NCBI RefSeq assembly: GCF_034120055.1
Contig: NZ_CP139368.1
Location: 2,046,001 to 2,110,000, forward strand
DNA: 64,000 nt
Reading direction: 5' to 3'
Origin: Microbacterium rhizosphaerae
Lineage (GTDB): Bacteria; Actinomycetota; Actinomycetes; Actinomycetales; Microbacteriaceae
Numbering within the stretch: position 1 is the stretch's first letter; every line of letters starts with the position of its first letter. Both the position numbers and the translations under genes were made by a program. The notes under the pieces are model-generated. The model had not been told where the DNA came from. It worked only from the letters and a program-made list of their open reading frames with translations, and made no database searches. Shown piece after piece: positions 26,785-33,758 of the stretch.

Positions 26785-28122
26785 ATGGACAAACAGCGTG
26801 ACTTCGTCCTGCGCACGATCGAAGAGCGGGGGGTGAAGTTCGTCCGCCTGTGGTTCACCGATGTCGTCGGCACCCTGAAATCGGTCGCCATCGCACCCGC
26901 CGAGGTCGAGGGCGCCTTCAGCGAGGGTCTCGGGTTCGACGGGTCGGCCATCGAGGGGCTGACCCGCTCGTACGAGTCCGACCTGCTCGCGCATCCCGAC
27001 CCGACGACGTTCCAGATCCTGCCGTGGCGGGGCGAGGTCGACCCCACGGCGCGCATGTTCTGCGACATCACGACGCCCGACGGTGAGCCGGCCGTCGCGG
27101 ATCCGCGTCATGTGCTCAAGCGCACGCTGGCGAAGGCCAGCGATGCGGGGTTCACGTTCTACACCCACCCCGAGATCGAGTTCTATCTCCTGAAGTCGTC
27201 GCAGTTCGGGCCCGACGGCCCTGAGCCGGTCGACTCGGCGGGGTACTTCGACAACGTACCCGGAGGCACGGCGCACGACTTCCGTCGGCGTTCGGTCCGG
27301 ATGCTCGAGGACCTGGGGATCTCGGTGGAGTACAGCCACCACGAGGGCGGCCCCGGCCAGAACGAGATCGACCTCCGCTACGCCGACGCGCTGTCGACGG
27401 CGGACAACATCATGACCTTCCGCACGGTGATCAAGGAGGTGGCGATCGAGCAGGGCGTGTATGCGACGTTCATGCCCAAGCCCCTCGGCGGCCACCCCGG
27501 CAGCGGCATGCACACCCACATGTCGCTGTTCGAGGGCGAGACGAACGCCTTCTACGAGGAGGGCGGCCAGTATCAGCTCTCCACGATCGGGCGGCAGTTC
27601 ATCGCCGGCCTGCTGCGTCACGCCAACGAGATCGCGGGAGTGACGAATCAGTTCGTCAACTCCTACAAGCGTCTGTGGGGAGGCGACGAGGCGCCGAGCT
27701 TCGTGTGCTGGGGTCACAACAATCGCTCAGCCCTCGTGCGCGTCCCGCTCTACAAGCCGAGCAAGGGCCAGTCCTCGCGCGTCGAGTACCGGGCGCTCGA
27801 CTCGGCCGCCAACCCGTACCTCTCGTACGCGCTCATCCTCGCGGCCGGCCTGAAGGGCATCGAGGAGGGCTACGAGCTTCCGCCGGAGGCGGAGGACAAC
27901 GTCTGGTCGCTGACGGATGCCGAACGCCGCGCCCTCGGCTACGAGCCCCTGCCGGCGAGCCTCGACCATGCCCTGGAGTACATGGAGGAGTCCGAGCTCG
28001 TCGCCGAGACCCTCGGGGAGCAGGTCTTCAGCTACGTGCTCCTGAACAAGCGGCAGGAGTGGCAGGAGTACCGCGCGCAGGTGACGCCGTTCGAGCTCAA
28101 GCGCAACCTCGAGATGCTCTGA
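26785..28122 (+). CDS. glnA2: glutamine synthetase, GlnA2 type
   Basis: A second type I glutamine synthetase of 445 residues that ligates ammonium to glutamate with ATP. Motifs are GFDGSAIEG, the metal-binding PEIEFY, the HHEGGPGQNEID segment, KPLGGHPGSGMHTHMS and NNRSALVRVP. It is about 30 residues shorter than GlnA1 encoded at 33.7 kb. It lies 7 bp before glnE, the adenylyltransferase gene, as in other actinobacteria. The ATG follows GGGGAGAGG. Confidence 0.95.
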   Translation: MDKQRDFVLRTIEERGVKFVRLWFTDVVGTLKSVAIAPAEVEGAFSEGLGFDGSAIEGLTRSYESDLLAHPDPTTFQILPWRGEVDPTARMFCDITTPDGEPAVADPRHVLKRTLAKASDAGFTFYTHPEIEFYLLKSSQFGPDGPEPVDSAGYFDNVPGGTAHDFRRRSVRMLEDLGISVEYSHHEGGPGQNEIDLRYADALSTADNIMTFRTVIKEVAIEQGVYATFMPKPLGGHPGSGMHTHMSLFEGETNAFYEEGGQYQLSTIGRQFIAGLLRHANEIAGVTNQFVNSYKRLWGGDEAPSFVCWGHNNRSALVRVPLYKPSKGQSSRVEYRALDSAANPYLSYALILAAGLKGIEEGYELPPEAEDNVWSLTDAERRALGYEPLPASLDHALEYMEESELVAETLGEQVFSYVLLNKRQEWQEYRAQVTPFELKRNLEML

Positions 28123-28129
28123 CCGGCGG

Positions 28130-31129
28130 ATGACGACGGGTGATCGCTCCGGCGGGCTGACCGGCCTCGCCCGCCTCGGCTTCAGCGGGCTGCAGGCGGC
28201 CGACGCCGCCCTCACTGAGCTGGAGTCCACCCTCGGCGCGAGCCGGGGTGTCCTCCTCACGGGCGCTGCACGTGCCGCAGACCCCGACGCCGCGCTCGAC
28301 GCGCTGCTGCGGATCGCGCGGCGACGCTCTGAGCCGCTGCGCGCGGTGCTCGCCGACGCACGCGCGCGAGCCGCCGCGTGGGCGATCCTCGGCGCCTCGC
28401 ACGGCTTCGCGGACTTCTACCTGCGGCATCCCGAAGAGCTCGCCGACCTCACGACCGCGGGCAGTGCACTGCCGTCCGCGCAGACGTTGAACGCCGAGCT
28501 CTTGGACGCCGTCGGGGCGGTGGACGGCTTCGCGACCGACGGCAGCGAGGACGCGTGGGACGCGCTGCGCGTGCGCTACCGGCGACTCCTCGCGCGGATC
28601 GCGGCATTCGACCTCCTCAGCGAGGACCCGGTCGAGGTCCTGCCCGCAGTGTCGGCCCGATTGGCGGATGCGGCGGCCGCGGCACTCGAGGCATCCCTCT
28701 GCGTTGCGCGCACACGCATCTCGGGCGGCGCCCCGGGCGCGAAGTTCCCCCGCGACCAGGTCGCGGCCACCCGGCTCGCGATCATCGGGATGGGCAAGAC
28801 CGGCGCCCGCGAGCTGAACTACGTGAGCGACGTCGACGTCATCTTCGTGGGCGGCGCGGATGACCGAACGCTCGCCGACGTGGGCGAGAGCCGCATCATC
28901 GACATCGCGACGAAGCTCGCGTCCCACACGATGCGCGGCATCTCGGGAGTCGAGCGGGAGCCGCCGCTGTGGGAGGTGGACGCCAACCTGCGCCCCGAGG
29001 GCAAGCAGGGTGCGCTCGTGCGCACGCTGGAGTCCCATCTGTCCTACTACGACCGGTGGGCGCGCAGCTGGGAGTTCCAGGCGCTGCTGAAGGCCCGGCC
29101 CATCGCGGGCGACGCGGATCTCGGACACCGATATGTCGCCGCCGTGCAGCCGAAGGTCTGGACGAGCGGCGCGCGCGAGAACTTCGTCGACAGTGTGCAG
29201 CGGATGCGCGAGCGCGTGACGGAGCACATCCCGGCGGCCGACGTCCCCTTCCAGATCAAGCTCGGACCCGGCGGCATCCGGGATATCGAGTTCACCGTGC
29301 AGCTGCTGCAGCTCGTCCACGGACTCTCGGACGACCGCATCCGTCAGCGCGGCACGCTCGAGGCCCTCGACGCGCTCGTCGCGGAGGGCTACATCGGGCG
29401 CGCGGATGCGGGCGCCTTCGCACGCGACTATCGGATGCTGCGCGTCCTCGAGCACCGCATGCAGCTCAGCGCCCTGCGCCGGACGCACCTCATGCCCTCG
29501 CGGCCCGAGGAGCAGCGCGTCCTCGCGCGCGCGTCCGGCCTCGCCGAGAGCGGCGAGGCGGTGTGGGCGTTGTGGGAGTCGATCAAGCGCGAGGTGCGCG
29601 AGATCCACGTCCGCCTGTTCTACCGGCCGCTCCTGTCCGCCGTCGCCGCGCTCCCCGAGGAGGAGCGGACGCTGTCCGCGACCCAGGCGCACGATCGCCT
29701 CGCGGCGATCGGCTTCACCGACCCGGCCGGCGCGCTCCGGCATATCGGGGCGCTCACGAGTGGCCTCAGCCGGACCGCGACGATCCAGCGGCATCTGATG
29801 CCCGTGATGATCCGCTGGTTCGCCGACGGGGTCGACCCGGACTACGGCCTGCTGGCATTCCGCCGCATCAGCGAGCGTCTGGGCGACACGCCATGGTTCC
29901 TGCGGATGCTGCGCGACTCGTCCGGCGCGGCGGAGAGTCTCACGCGTGTGCTGTCGAGCTCCCGGTTCATCGGCGAGCTGATGGAGTGGATTCCCGAGTC
30001 CGTCGCCTGGCTCGACTCGGAGGAGCAGCTGCGGCCGCGCTCCGGCGTCGCGCTGCAGGAGGAGGCGCGCGCCATCCAGACGCGTCACCACACCGTGGAC
30101 GAAGCCATGAAGTCCGTGCGCGCACTGCGGCGCCGCGAGCTCCTGCGCACCGCGATGGCGACCGTGCTCGGCATCCTGTCGCTCGAAGAGCTCGCCGAGG
30201 CGCTCACCACGATCACCGAGGTGACGATCCAGGCGACGCTGCGCGCCGTCCGCCGCGAGGTCGTGCCGCCGGAGGACGAGGCGCTCGACTTCTCCGTCAT
30301 CGCGATGGGACGTTTCGGGGGAGCGGAGCTCGGATTCGGTTCGGATGCCGATGTCCTCTACGTCTACCGCCCGAACGGCGTGGACGAGCAGCGCGCGCAC
30401 GAGCTCGCTCTGCAGCTCGTCGCCGCCCTGCGCCGCCACTCCGAGGACCACCGCGTACCCCTCGATCTCGACGCCGATCTGCGACCCGAGGGCCGCAACG
30501 GCCCCGTGGTGCGTTCCATCGAGGCGTACACCGAGTACTACCGCAGGTGGTCGCTGTCATGGGAGGCGCAGGCACTCCTGCGCGCCCGCGGTGTCGCCGG
30601 CAGCGTCAAGCTGATCGGCGAGTTCATGAAGCTCGCGGACGAGGTGCGGTATCCGGCGGATGCAGGCATCCAGGCCCTTCGCGAGATCAAGCGCATCAAG
30701 GCCCGCGTGGAGAACGAGCGCCTGCCGCAGGGCGTCGACCGCCGCCGCCATCTGAAGCTCGGACCGGGCGGCCTCAGCGACGTCGAGTGGCTCGTCCAGA
30801 TCACCCAGCTCGCGCACGCCCACGCCGTGCCGGCGCTGCGGACGACCTCGACGCTCGGGGCGCTGGCCGGCGCGGTCCAGGCGGGGCTGATTCCGGATGT
30901 CGCGGCATCCCGCCTCGCCGAGGCCTGGCGCCTTGCGAGCCGCCTGCGATCCGCCAACACGCTGCTGTCCGGGCAGACGAGTGACGTGCTGCCGACGGAC
31001 CGGCGGCGGCTGGACGGCATCGGGCGCCTGCTCGAGTATCCACCGCGATCGGCGACGGCTGTGGACGAGGACTGGCTGGGTGCCTCCCGACGCGCGCGCC
31101 GGGTCTTCGAGAAGCTGTTCTATGGGTGA
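28130..31129 (+). CDS. glnE: bifunctional glutamine synthetase adenylyltransferase
   Basis: GlnE, 999 residues, adds and removes AMP on glutamine synthetase and so tunes nitrogen assimilation. Two nucleotidyltransferase halves are visible. The N-terminal deadenylylation domain has GKTGARELNYVSDVDVIFV. The C-terminal adenylylation domain has GRFGGAELGFGSDADVLYVY. Each is followed by a helical domain (LGPGGIRDIEFTVQ and LGPGGLSDVEWLVQ). Its TGA overlaps the start of pdxH by 8 bp. The likely target is GlnA1, which has the adenylylation tyrosine. Confidence 0.96.
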   Translation: MTTGDRSGGLTGLARLGFSGLQAADAALTELESTLGASRGVLLTGAARAADPDAALDALLRIARRRSEPLRAVLADARARAAAWAILGASHGFADFYLRHPEELADLTTAGSALPSAQTLNAELLDAVGAVDGFATDGSEDAWDALRVRYRRLLARIAAFDLLSEDPVEVLPAVSARLADAAAAALEASLCVARTRISGGAPGAKFPRDQVAATRLAIIGMGKTGARELNYVSDVDVIFVGGADDRTLADVGESRIIDIATKLASHTMRGISGVEREPPLWEVDANLRPEGKQGALVRTLESHLSYYDRWARSWEFQALLKARPIAGDADLGHRYVAAVQPKVWTSGARENFVDSVQRMRERVTEHIPAADVPFQIKLGPGGIRDIEFTVQLLQLVHGLSDDRIRQRGTLEALDALVAEGYIGRADAGAFARDYRMLRVLEHRMQLSALRRTHLMPSRPEEQRVLARASGLAESGEAVWALWESIKREVREIHVRLFYRPLLSAVAALPEEERTLSATQAHDRLAAIGFTDPAGALRHIGALTSGLSRTATIQRHLMPVMIRWFADGVDPDYGLLAFRRISERLGDTPWFLRMLRDSSGAAESLTRVLSSSRFIGELMEWIPESVAWLDSEEQLRPRSGVALQEEARAIQTRHHTVDEAMKSVRALRRRELLRTAMATVLGILSLEELAEALTTITEVTIQATLRAVRREVVPPEDEALDFSVIAMGRFGGAELGFGSDADVLYVYRPNGVDEQRAHELALQLVAALRRHSEDHRVPLDLDADLRPEGRNGPVVRSIEAYTEYYRRWSLSWEAQALLRARGVAGSVKLIGEFMKLADEVRYPADAGIQALREIKRIKARVENERLPQGVDRRRHLKLGPGGLSDVEWLVQITQLAHAHAVPALRTTSTLGALAGAVQAGLIPDVAASRLAEAWRLASRLRSANTLLSGQTSDVLPTDRRRLDGIGRLLEYPPRSATAVDEDWLGASRRARRVFEKLFYG

Positions 31130-31700
31130 CGCCTGGTCACGCATGGGGGAGCCGCTCGGCGCATGGCTGCGGGCGCAGCCGACGCTCACCGGCGCCGCGC
31201 CGGCGTTCGATGCCGGCGCCGCTGCGGAGGATCCCGTCACGCTGTTCCGCGAGTGGCTCCGCGCGGCCGCCGGTGCAGGCGTCGCCGAGCCGCATGCCAT
31301 GACTTTGGCGACCGTCGACGCTGACGGCATCCCGGACGCCCGCACGCTGATCCTCAAGGACGTCGGCGCAGAGGGCTGGGCGTTCGCGGGCACGACGTCG
31401 TCGCGCAAGGGCCGTCAGCTGGCTGTGCATCCGGCTGCCGCGCTCACCTTCTGGTGGCAGCCTGTCCTCCGGGCTGTGCGGGTCCGGGGACCCGTCGCGG
31501 AGGCCTCCCGGGCGGACAGCCTCGCAGACCTCGCCGCCCGCTCGCCCGCGGCGCGCGAGGATGTTGATTCCGACGAGTGGGCGCTGTGGCGGGTCGTGCC
31601 GACACGCGTGGAGTTCTGGCAGGGCTCCATCGACCGACGGCACCTGCGTCTCGTCTACGAGCGCGAGGACGGACGCTGGATCCACAGCGCCTCGCGCTGA
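31122..31700 (+). CDS. pdxH: pyridoxine/pyridoxamine 5'-phosphate oxidase-like protein
   Basis: An FMN-binding split-barrel protein of 192 residues. It has AMTLATVDADGIPDARTLILKD, GWAFAGTTSSRKGRQLAVHP, LTFWWQPVLRAVRVRGPV and the C-terminal PTRVEFWQGSIDRRH..RLVYERE, matching PdxH, which makes pyridoxal 5'-phosphate. The C-terminal substrate-binding WQG...R motif is intact. ATG at 31122 overlaps glnE by 8 bp; a second ATG at 31143 is possible. PLP is the cofactor of the alanine racemase encoded at 47-48.8 kb. Confidence 0.87.
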   Translation: MGDAWSRMGEPLGAWLRAQPTLTGAAPAFDAGAAAEDPVTLFREWLRAAAGAGVAEPHAMTLATVDADGIPDARTLILKDVGAEGWAFAGTTSSRKGRQLAVHPAAALTFWWQPVLRAVRVRGPVAEASRADSLADLAARSPAAREDVDSDEWALWRVVPTRVEFWQGSIDRRHLRLVYEREDGRWIHSASR

Positions 31701-31784
31701 CATCCTGCCGACTCACGACGATCCGCCGCGACTGACGAGCGACGGACGAGTTCCGGGCTCGCGGGCGGGCGCCACGGGAAGGGA

Positions 31785-31816
31785 AGAGCCCCCCGAGCGC
31801 AAGCTCGGAGGGCTCT
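31785..31816. terminator. terminator next to the left attachment repeat
   Basis: A 14-bp stem, AGAGCCCCCCGAGC with GCTCGGAGGGCTCT, one C-A mismatch and a GCAA loop. It lies just outside the left repeat. Before the insertion it would have been the glnA1 terminator; now it serves pdxH read-through from the other side. Confidence 0.75.
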
Positions 31817-31819
31817 CCA

Positions 31820-31857
31820 CCCGCTGGAACAGATCAGACGCCGTAGTACAGCTCGTA
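31820..31857. repeat. left 38-bp direct repeat (attachment site)
   Basis: Matches 33721-33758 at 36 of 38 positions; the last 24 bases (31834-31857) are identical. They are the complement of the final seven codons and stop of glnA1 (YELYYGV). The fragment here is a bare copy without the rest of the gene. Confidence 0.85.
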
Positions 31858-31963
31858 GTTTCCTCCGCCTGACGGCAGTGATTGTGTGTGCGTGGTTGCT
31901 CCGCGTGACCGGGACTTTTCTCGAAGTGAGTGCAAGTCGGTCATGGGCGGTTGTTGAGACTTC

Positions 31964-31983
31964 TGCGGACTTCCTGCGGACTC
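31964..31983. repeat. left pair of arm-type TGCGGACT sites
   Basis: TGCGGACT at 31964-31971 and again at 31976-31983, 12 bp apart, about 110 bp inside the left repeat. The same word, first preceded by TTC, recurs near the right end. Confidence 0.55.
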
Positions 31984-32006
31984 AGCGCACAGTCGACGCA
32001 TGAGCC

Positions 32007-32375
32007 TCACAGCCTGTCCGAGTGTGCTTCGACCCAGTCGACAACCTCGATGAACTCGAGCCTGTGATCGGCGATCCCGCGTACGAACGCGTCGCCGTCC
32101 GCCACGCTATCCGCGACCAGGTCATGGCCGTTGAGGGCGAGGAGGGCTTTCGTGAGAACCCACGACAGGCGCTTGTTGCCGTCGAAGAGCGGGTGGTTCT
32201 GATTGATCGCGATGATCAGCGCAGCGGCCTTGTTGTAAAGCCCCAGGTAGACCTCCTCGCCAAAGACGGGGAGGGGCGCCGAGAGCGCTGAGAGCAGGAG
32301 CCCCCGGTCGCGCACGTGAAAACCCGCCGACGCGATGAAATCATCGACGTCGGCGGGTTCGAGGTACTCGGTCAC
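32007..32375 (-). CDS. Doc-type Fic-fold toxin
   Basis: A 122-residue death-on-curing (Doc) family toxin. The Fic motif reads NHPLFDGNKRLSW; Lys in place of the second Gly of AMP-transferring Fic proteins is the mark of Doc kinases that phosphorylate EF-Tu and stop translation (established for P1 Doc). The preceding segment YLGLYNKAAALIIAI matches the family. Its ATG overlaps the antitoxin stop (ATGA). It would kill or arrest cells that lose the antitoxin and so stabilise the element; that role here is inference. Confidence 0.9.
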   Translation of the reverse strand: MTEYLEPADVDDFIASAGFHVRDRGLLLSALSAPLPVFGEEVYLGLYNKAAALIIAINQNHPLFDGNKRLSWVLTKALLALNGHDLVADSVADGDAFVRGIADHRLEFIEVVDWVEAHSDRL

Positions 32376-32575
32376 TTAGACAGCGCGTCCAGCAGGTCAG
32401 CATCCTCCTGAACGATCCGCTCAAAGATCGCGCGCGTGCGGGCGCTCTTGTCGGTCTTCGATGCGCGCTCTTCGATCGCGAGTTTCAGAACCTCAGTCTT
32501 CGAACGGCGCTCCTGCGCGGCTAGCGCGTCGAGCAGCTCATCATGGGCGGCGTCCAGCCGCAGATTCATTGCCAT
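32372..32575 (-). CDS. antitoxin of the Doc module (ribbon-helix-helix-like)
   Basis: A 67-residue protein starting MAMNLRLDAAHDELLDALA and continuing ERRSKTEVLKLAIEERA, a beta strand then two helices as in ribbon-helix-helix repressors, rather than the Phd fold of P1. The C-terminal helical tail would wrap the toxin. A strong GAGGAGGAA Shine-Dalgarno precedes the ATG. It is the first gene of the toxin operon, and four GTAC words spaced exactly 10 bp lie 50-85 bp upstream, suitable for autoregulation. Confidence 0.82.
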   Translation of the reverse strand: MAMNLRLDAAHDELLDALAAQERRSKTEVLKLAIEERASKTDKSARTRAIFERIVQEDADLLDALSK

Positions 32576-32625
32576 GGTTCCTCCTCTCTCTCTGTTTCAA
32601 AAATCGTTCTGGCCTGTTCCCAACA

Positions 32626-32659
32626 GTACCACGGTGTACCACCTGGTACGACCAGGTAC
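32626..32659. promoter_or_regulatory. four GTAC half-sites at 10-bp spacing (toxin-antitoxin operator)
   Basis: GTAC at 32626, 32636, 32646 and 32656, exactly one helical turn apart. The inner part forms CCTGGT-ACG-ACCAGG. It lies in the promoter region of the antitoxin gene. Confidence 0.6.
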
Positions 32660-32667
32660 CAGAAACT

Positions 32668-32760
32668 CAAATGTAACGATTACAACGACGACGATTACGA
32701 GAACGACGAGAGATGACGAGCGATGACGACTATGACGACGACGACAACGATGACTGATCA
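32668..32760. repeat. low-complexity GAC/GAT-rich tract
   Basis: A purine-skewed run made mostly of ACGACGA, GATGACGA and GACGAC triplets between the operator and the integrase remnant. It has no convincing gene. It may mark a deletion or slippage junction where the integrase N-terminus was lost. Confidence 0.6.
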
Positions 32761-32795
32761 GTCCGCGGACGGGTCGATCAGGCCGCCGGCCTCGC

Positions 32796-33488
32796 GTGCG
32801 AGGGCGCGCACCGAAACAGCGACCGTACGTCGCGACCACCGCGCAGATCTGGGCGCTCTACGACGCCCTGCCGCCGAGCTACCGGAACATGCTGCTCCTC
32901 GGCGCCTTCGCGGGCATTCGCGTAGGCGAGATGGCCGCCCTCACCGTCGACGACGTCGACTGGACCCGCGGCATCGTCACACCCACCGCGCAGCACGACG
33001 ACGAAGACCTCAAGACCGACGAATCAGCGAACAGCATCCCCATCCCGCTCGAGCTCGTCGACATGCTGCGTGCCGACGCCGGCACGCGCATGGTCGTCCC
33101 CGGCGTCTTCGGCAGGGGAGTGTCCGCCTACCAGCTGAACCGCGTCTGGATCGACGCGAGATCAACCGTGCCCGGCCTCCCCGACGGTTTCAGGATCCAC
33201 GACCTGCGCCACTACTTCGCCTCCATGCTCATCGCCGCAGGCCTCGACGTGAAAGTCGTCCAGGCGCGGATGCGGCACGCCTCGGCCACCGTCACCCTGA
33301 ACACGTACGGGCACCTGTGGCCCGACAGCGACGACTCATCGCGCGCCGCGGTGGCCGCTGTCATCCGGCTACACGCGCAGAACAAGGCCCCGGGTAAGGT
33401 CCCCGTCGGTCAAGAGATCCACGAACACGATGCCGGCTTCGGCAACGATCGGGAGAGCGAGCGGGGCGCCGACGGCGACGTTCGCTAG
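32796..33488 (+). pseudogene. tyrosine recombinase (integrase), catalytic domain only
   Basis: Encodes only the C-terminal catalytic half of a phage-type integrase. Arg I is in GIRVGEMAAL, the HxxR box in IHDLRHYFAS and the final His and nucleophile Tyr in MRHASATVTLNTYGHLWPD. The N-terminal arm-binding and core-binding domains, usually about 150-180 residues, are missing, and stops close the frame upstream at 32751. In another frame the preceding bases read like a typical linker (ADGSIRPPAS), so a frameshift or deletion is likely. The last 35-40 residues also look like read-through past the normal end. It lies next to the right repeat, where an integrase gene is expected. Confidence 0.8.
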
Positions 33489-33599
33489 AACGTCACGATC
33501 GGCAGAGAGTGCGACCACCCGCACCATGCCATCGGCGAGTGGCTGGAACTCCACAACATGTAGTCGCGGATCGCGCGCAACGTCGGAGAGGGCGTTCAT
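33369..33599 (-). CDS. hypothetical 76-residue protein, antisense to the integrase 3' end
   Basis: An open frame with codon use like a real gene (MNALSDVARDPRLHVVEFQP, then VRVVALSADRDVLANVAVG). It overlaps the tail of the integrase frame by 120 bp on the other strand, but that tail is probably non-native. No family is recognised and there is no clear Shine-Dalgarno. It may be a fragment of a former cargo gene. Confidence 0.35.
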   Translation of the reverse strand: MNALSDVARDPRLHVVEFQPLADGMVRVVALSADRDVLANVAVGAPLALPIVAEAGIVFVDLLTDGDLTRGLVLRV

Positions 33600-33635
33600 G
33601 ATCGCGACGTTATCGGCGCTCGAGGAGGCAACGAA

Positions 33636-33667
33636 AGAGCCCCCCGAGTGCGGACTCGGAGGGCTCT
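33636..33667. terminator. near-copy of the glnA1 terminator inside the element
   Basis: AGAGCCCCCCGAGT pairs with ACTCGGAGGGCTCT, loop GCGG, with the same C-A mismatch as the hairpin at 31785-31816. It would terminate glnA1 transcription now that the native terminator is 1.9 kb away. Confidence 0.7.
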
Positions 33668-33678
33668 CCCGGAAATTC

Positions 33679-33697
33679 TGCGGACTAAACGCGGACT
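33679..33697. repeat. right pair of arm-type sites
   Basis: TGCGGACT at 33679-33686 (within TTCTGCGGACT, as on the left) and CGCGGACT at 33690-33697, 11 bp apart, about 25-40 bp inside the right repeat. Confidence 0.55.
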
Positions 33698-33720
33698 AGA
33701 AGCCGCTCAACCCCCGGAAT

Positions 33721-33758
33721 CCCGCTGGAACGGGTCAGACGCCGTAGTACAGCTCGTA
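33721..33758. repeat. right 38-bp direct repeat, inside glnA1
   Basis: The right attachment copy. Bases 33735-33758 are the glnA1 stop codon and last seven codons; 33721-33734 are its 3' flank. It differs from the left copy at two of the three bases just after CCCGCTGGAAC. Confidence 0.85.

Larger units (their letters stand above)
31820..33758. mobile_element. small degenerate integrative element inserted at the glnA1 3' end
   Basis: Bounded by the 38-bp direct repeats derived from the glnA1 3' end. It holds a Doc-type toxin, an antitoxin, a phased operator array, a low-complexity stretch, a truncated tyrosine recombinase and inward copies of a TGCGGACT repeat near each end. About 1.9 kb is the repeat-to-repeat distance. 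The left copy holds only the tail of glnA1, the right copy is part of the complete gene, which is the outcome of site-specific integration into a gene 3' end. With a broken integrase it is probably no longer mobile by itself. Base composition is less GC-rich around 32.6-32.76 kb than in the flanks. Confidence 0.78.

Noticed and set aside
31834..31857. Left glnA fragment as a random local duplication
   Set aside because: Less likely than an attachment site because the duplicated piece ends at the glnA 3' end, an integrase remnant lies by the other copy and paired arm-like sites occur at both ends.
32723..33397. Alternative plus-strand frame of 224 codons over the integrase
   Set aside because: Starts in the triplet tract and reads Arg-rich out of frame with the recombinase motifs; only its first few dozen bases may preserve a lost linker.
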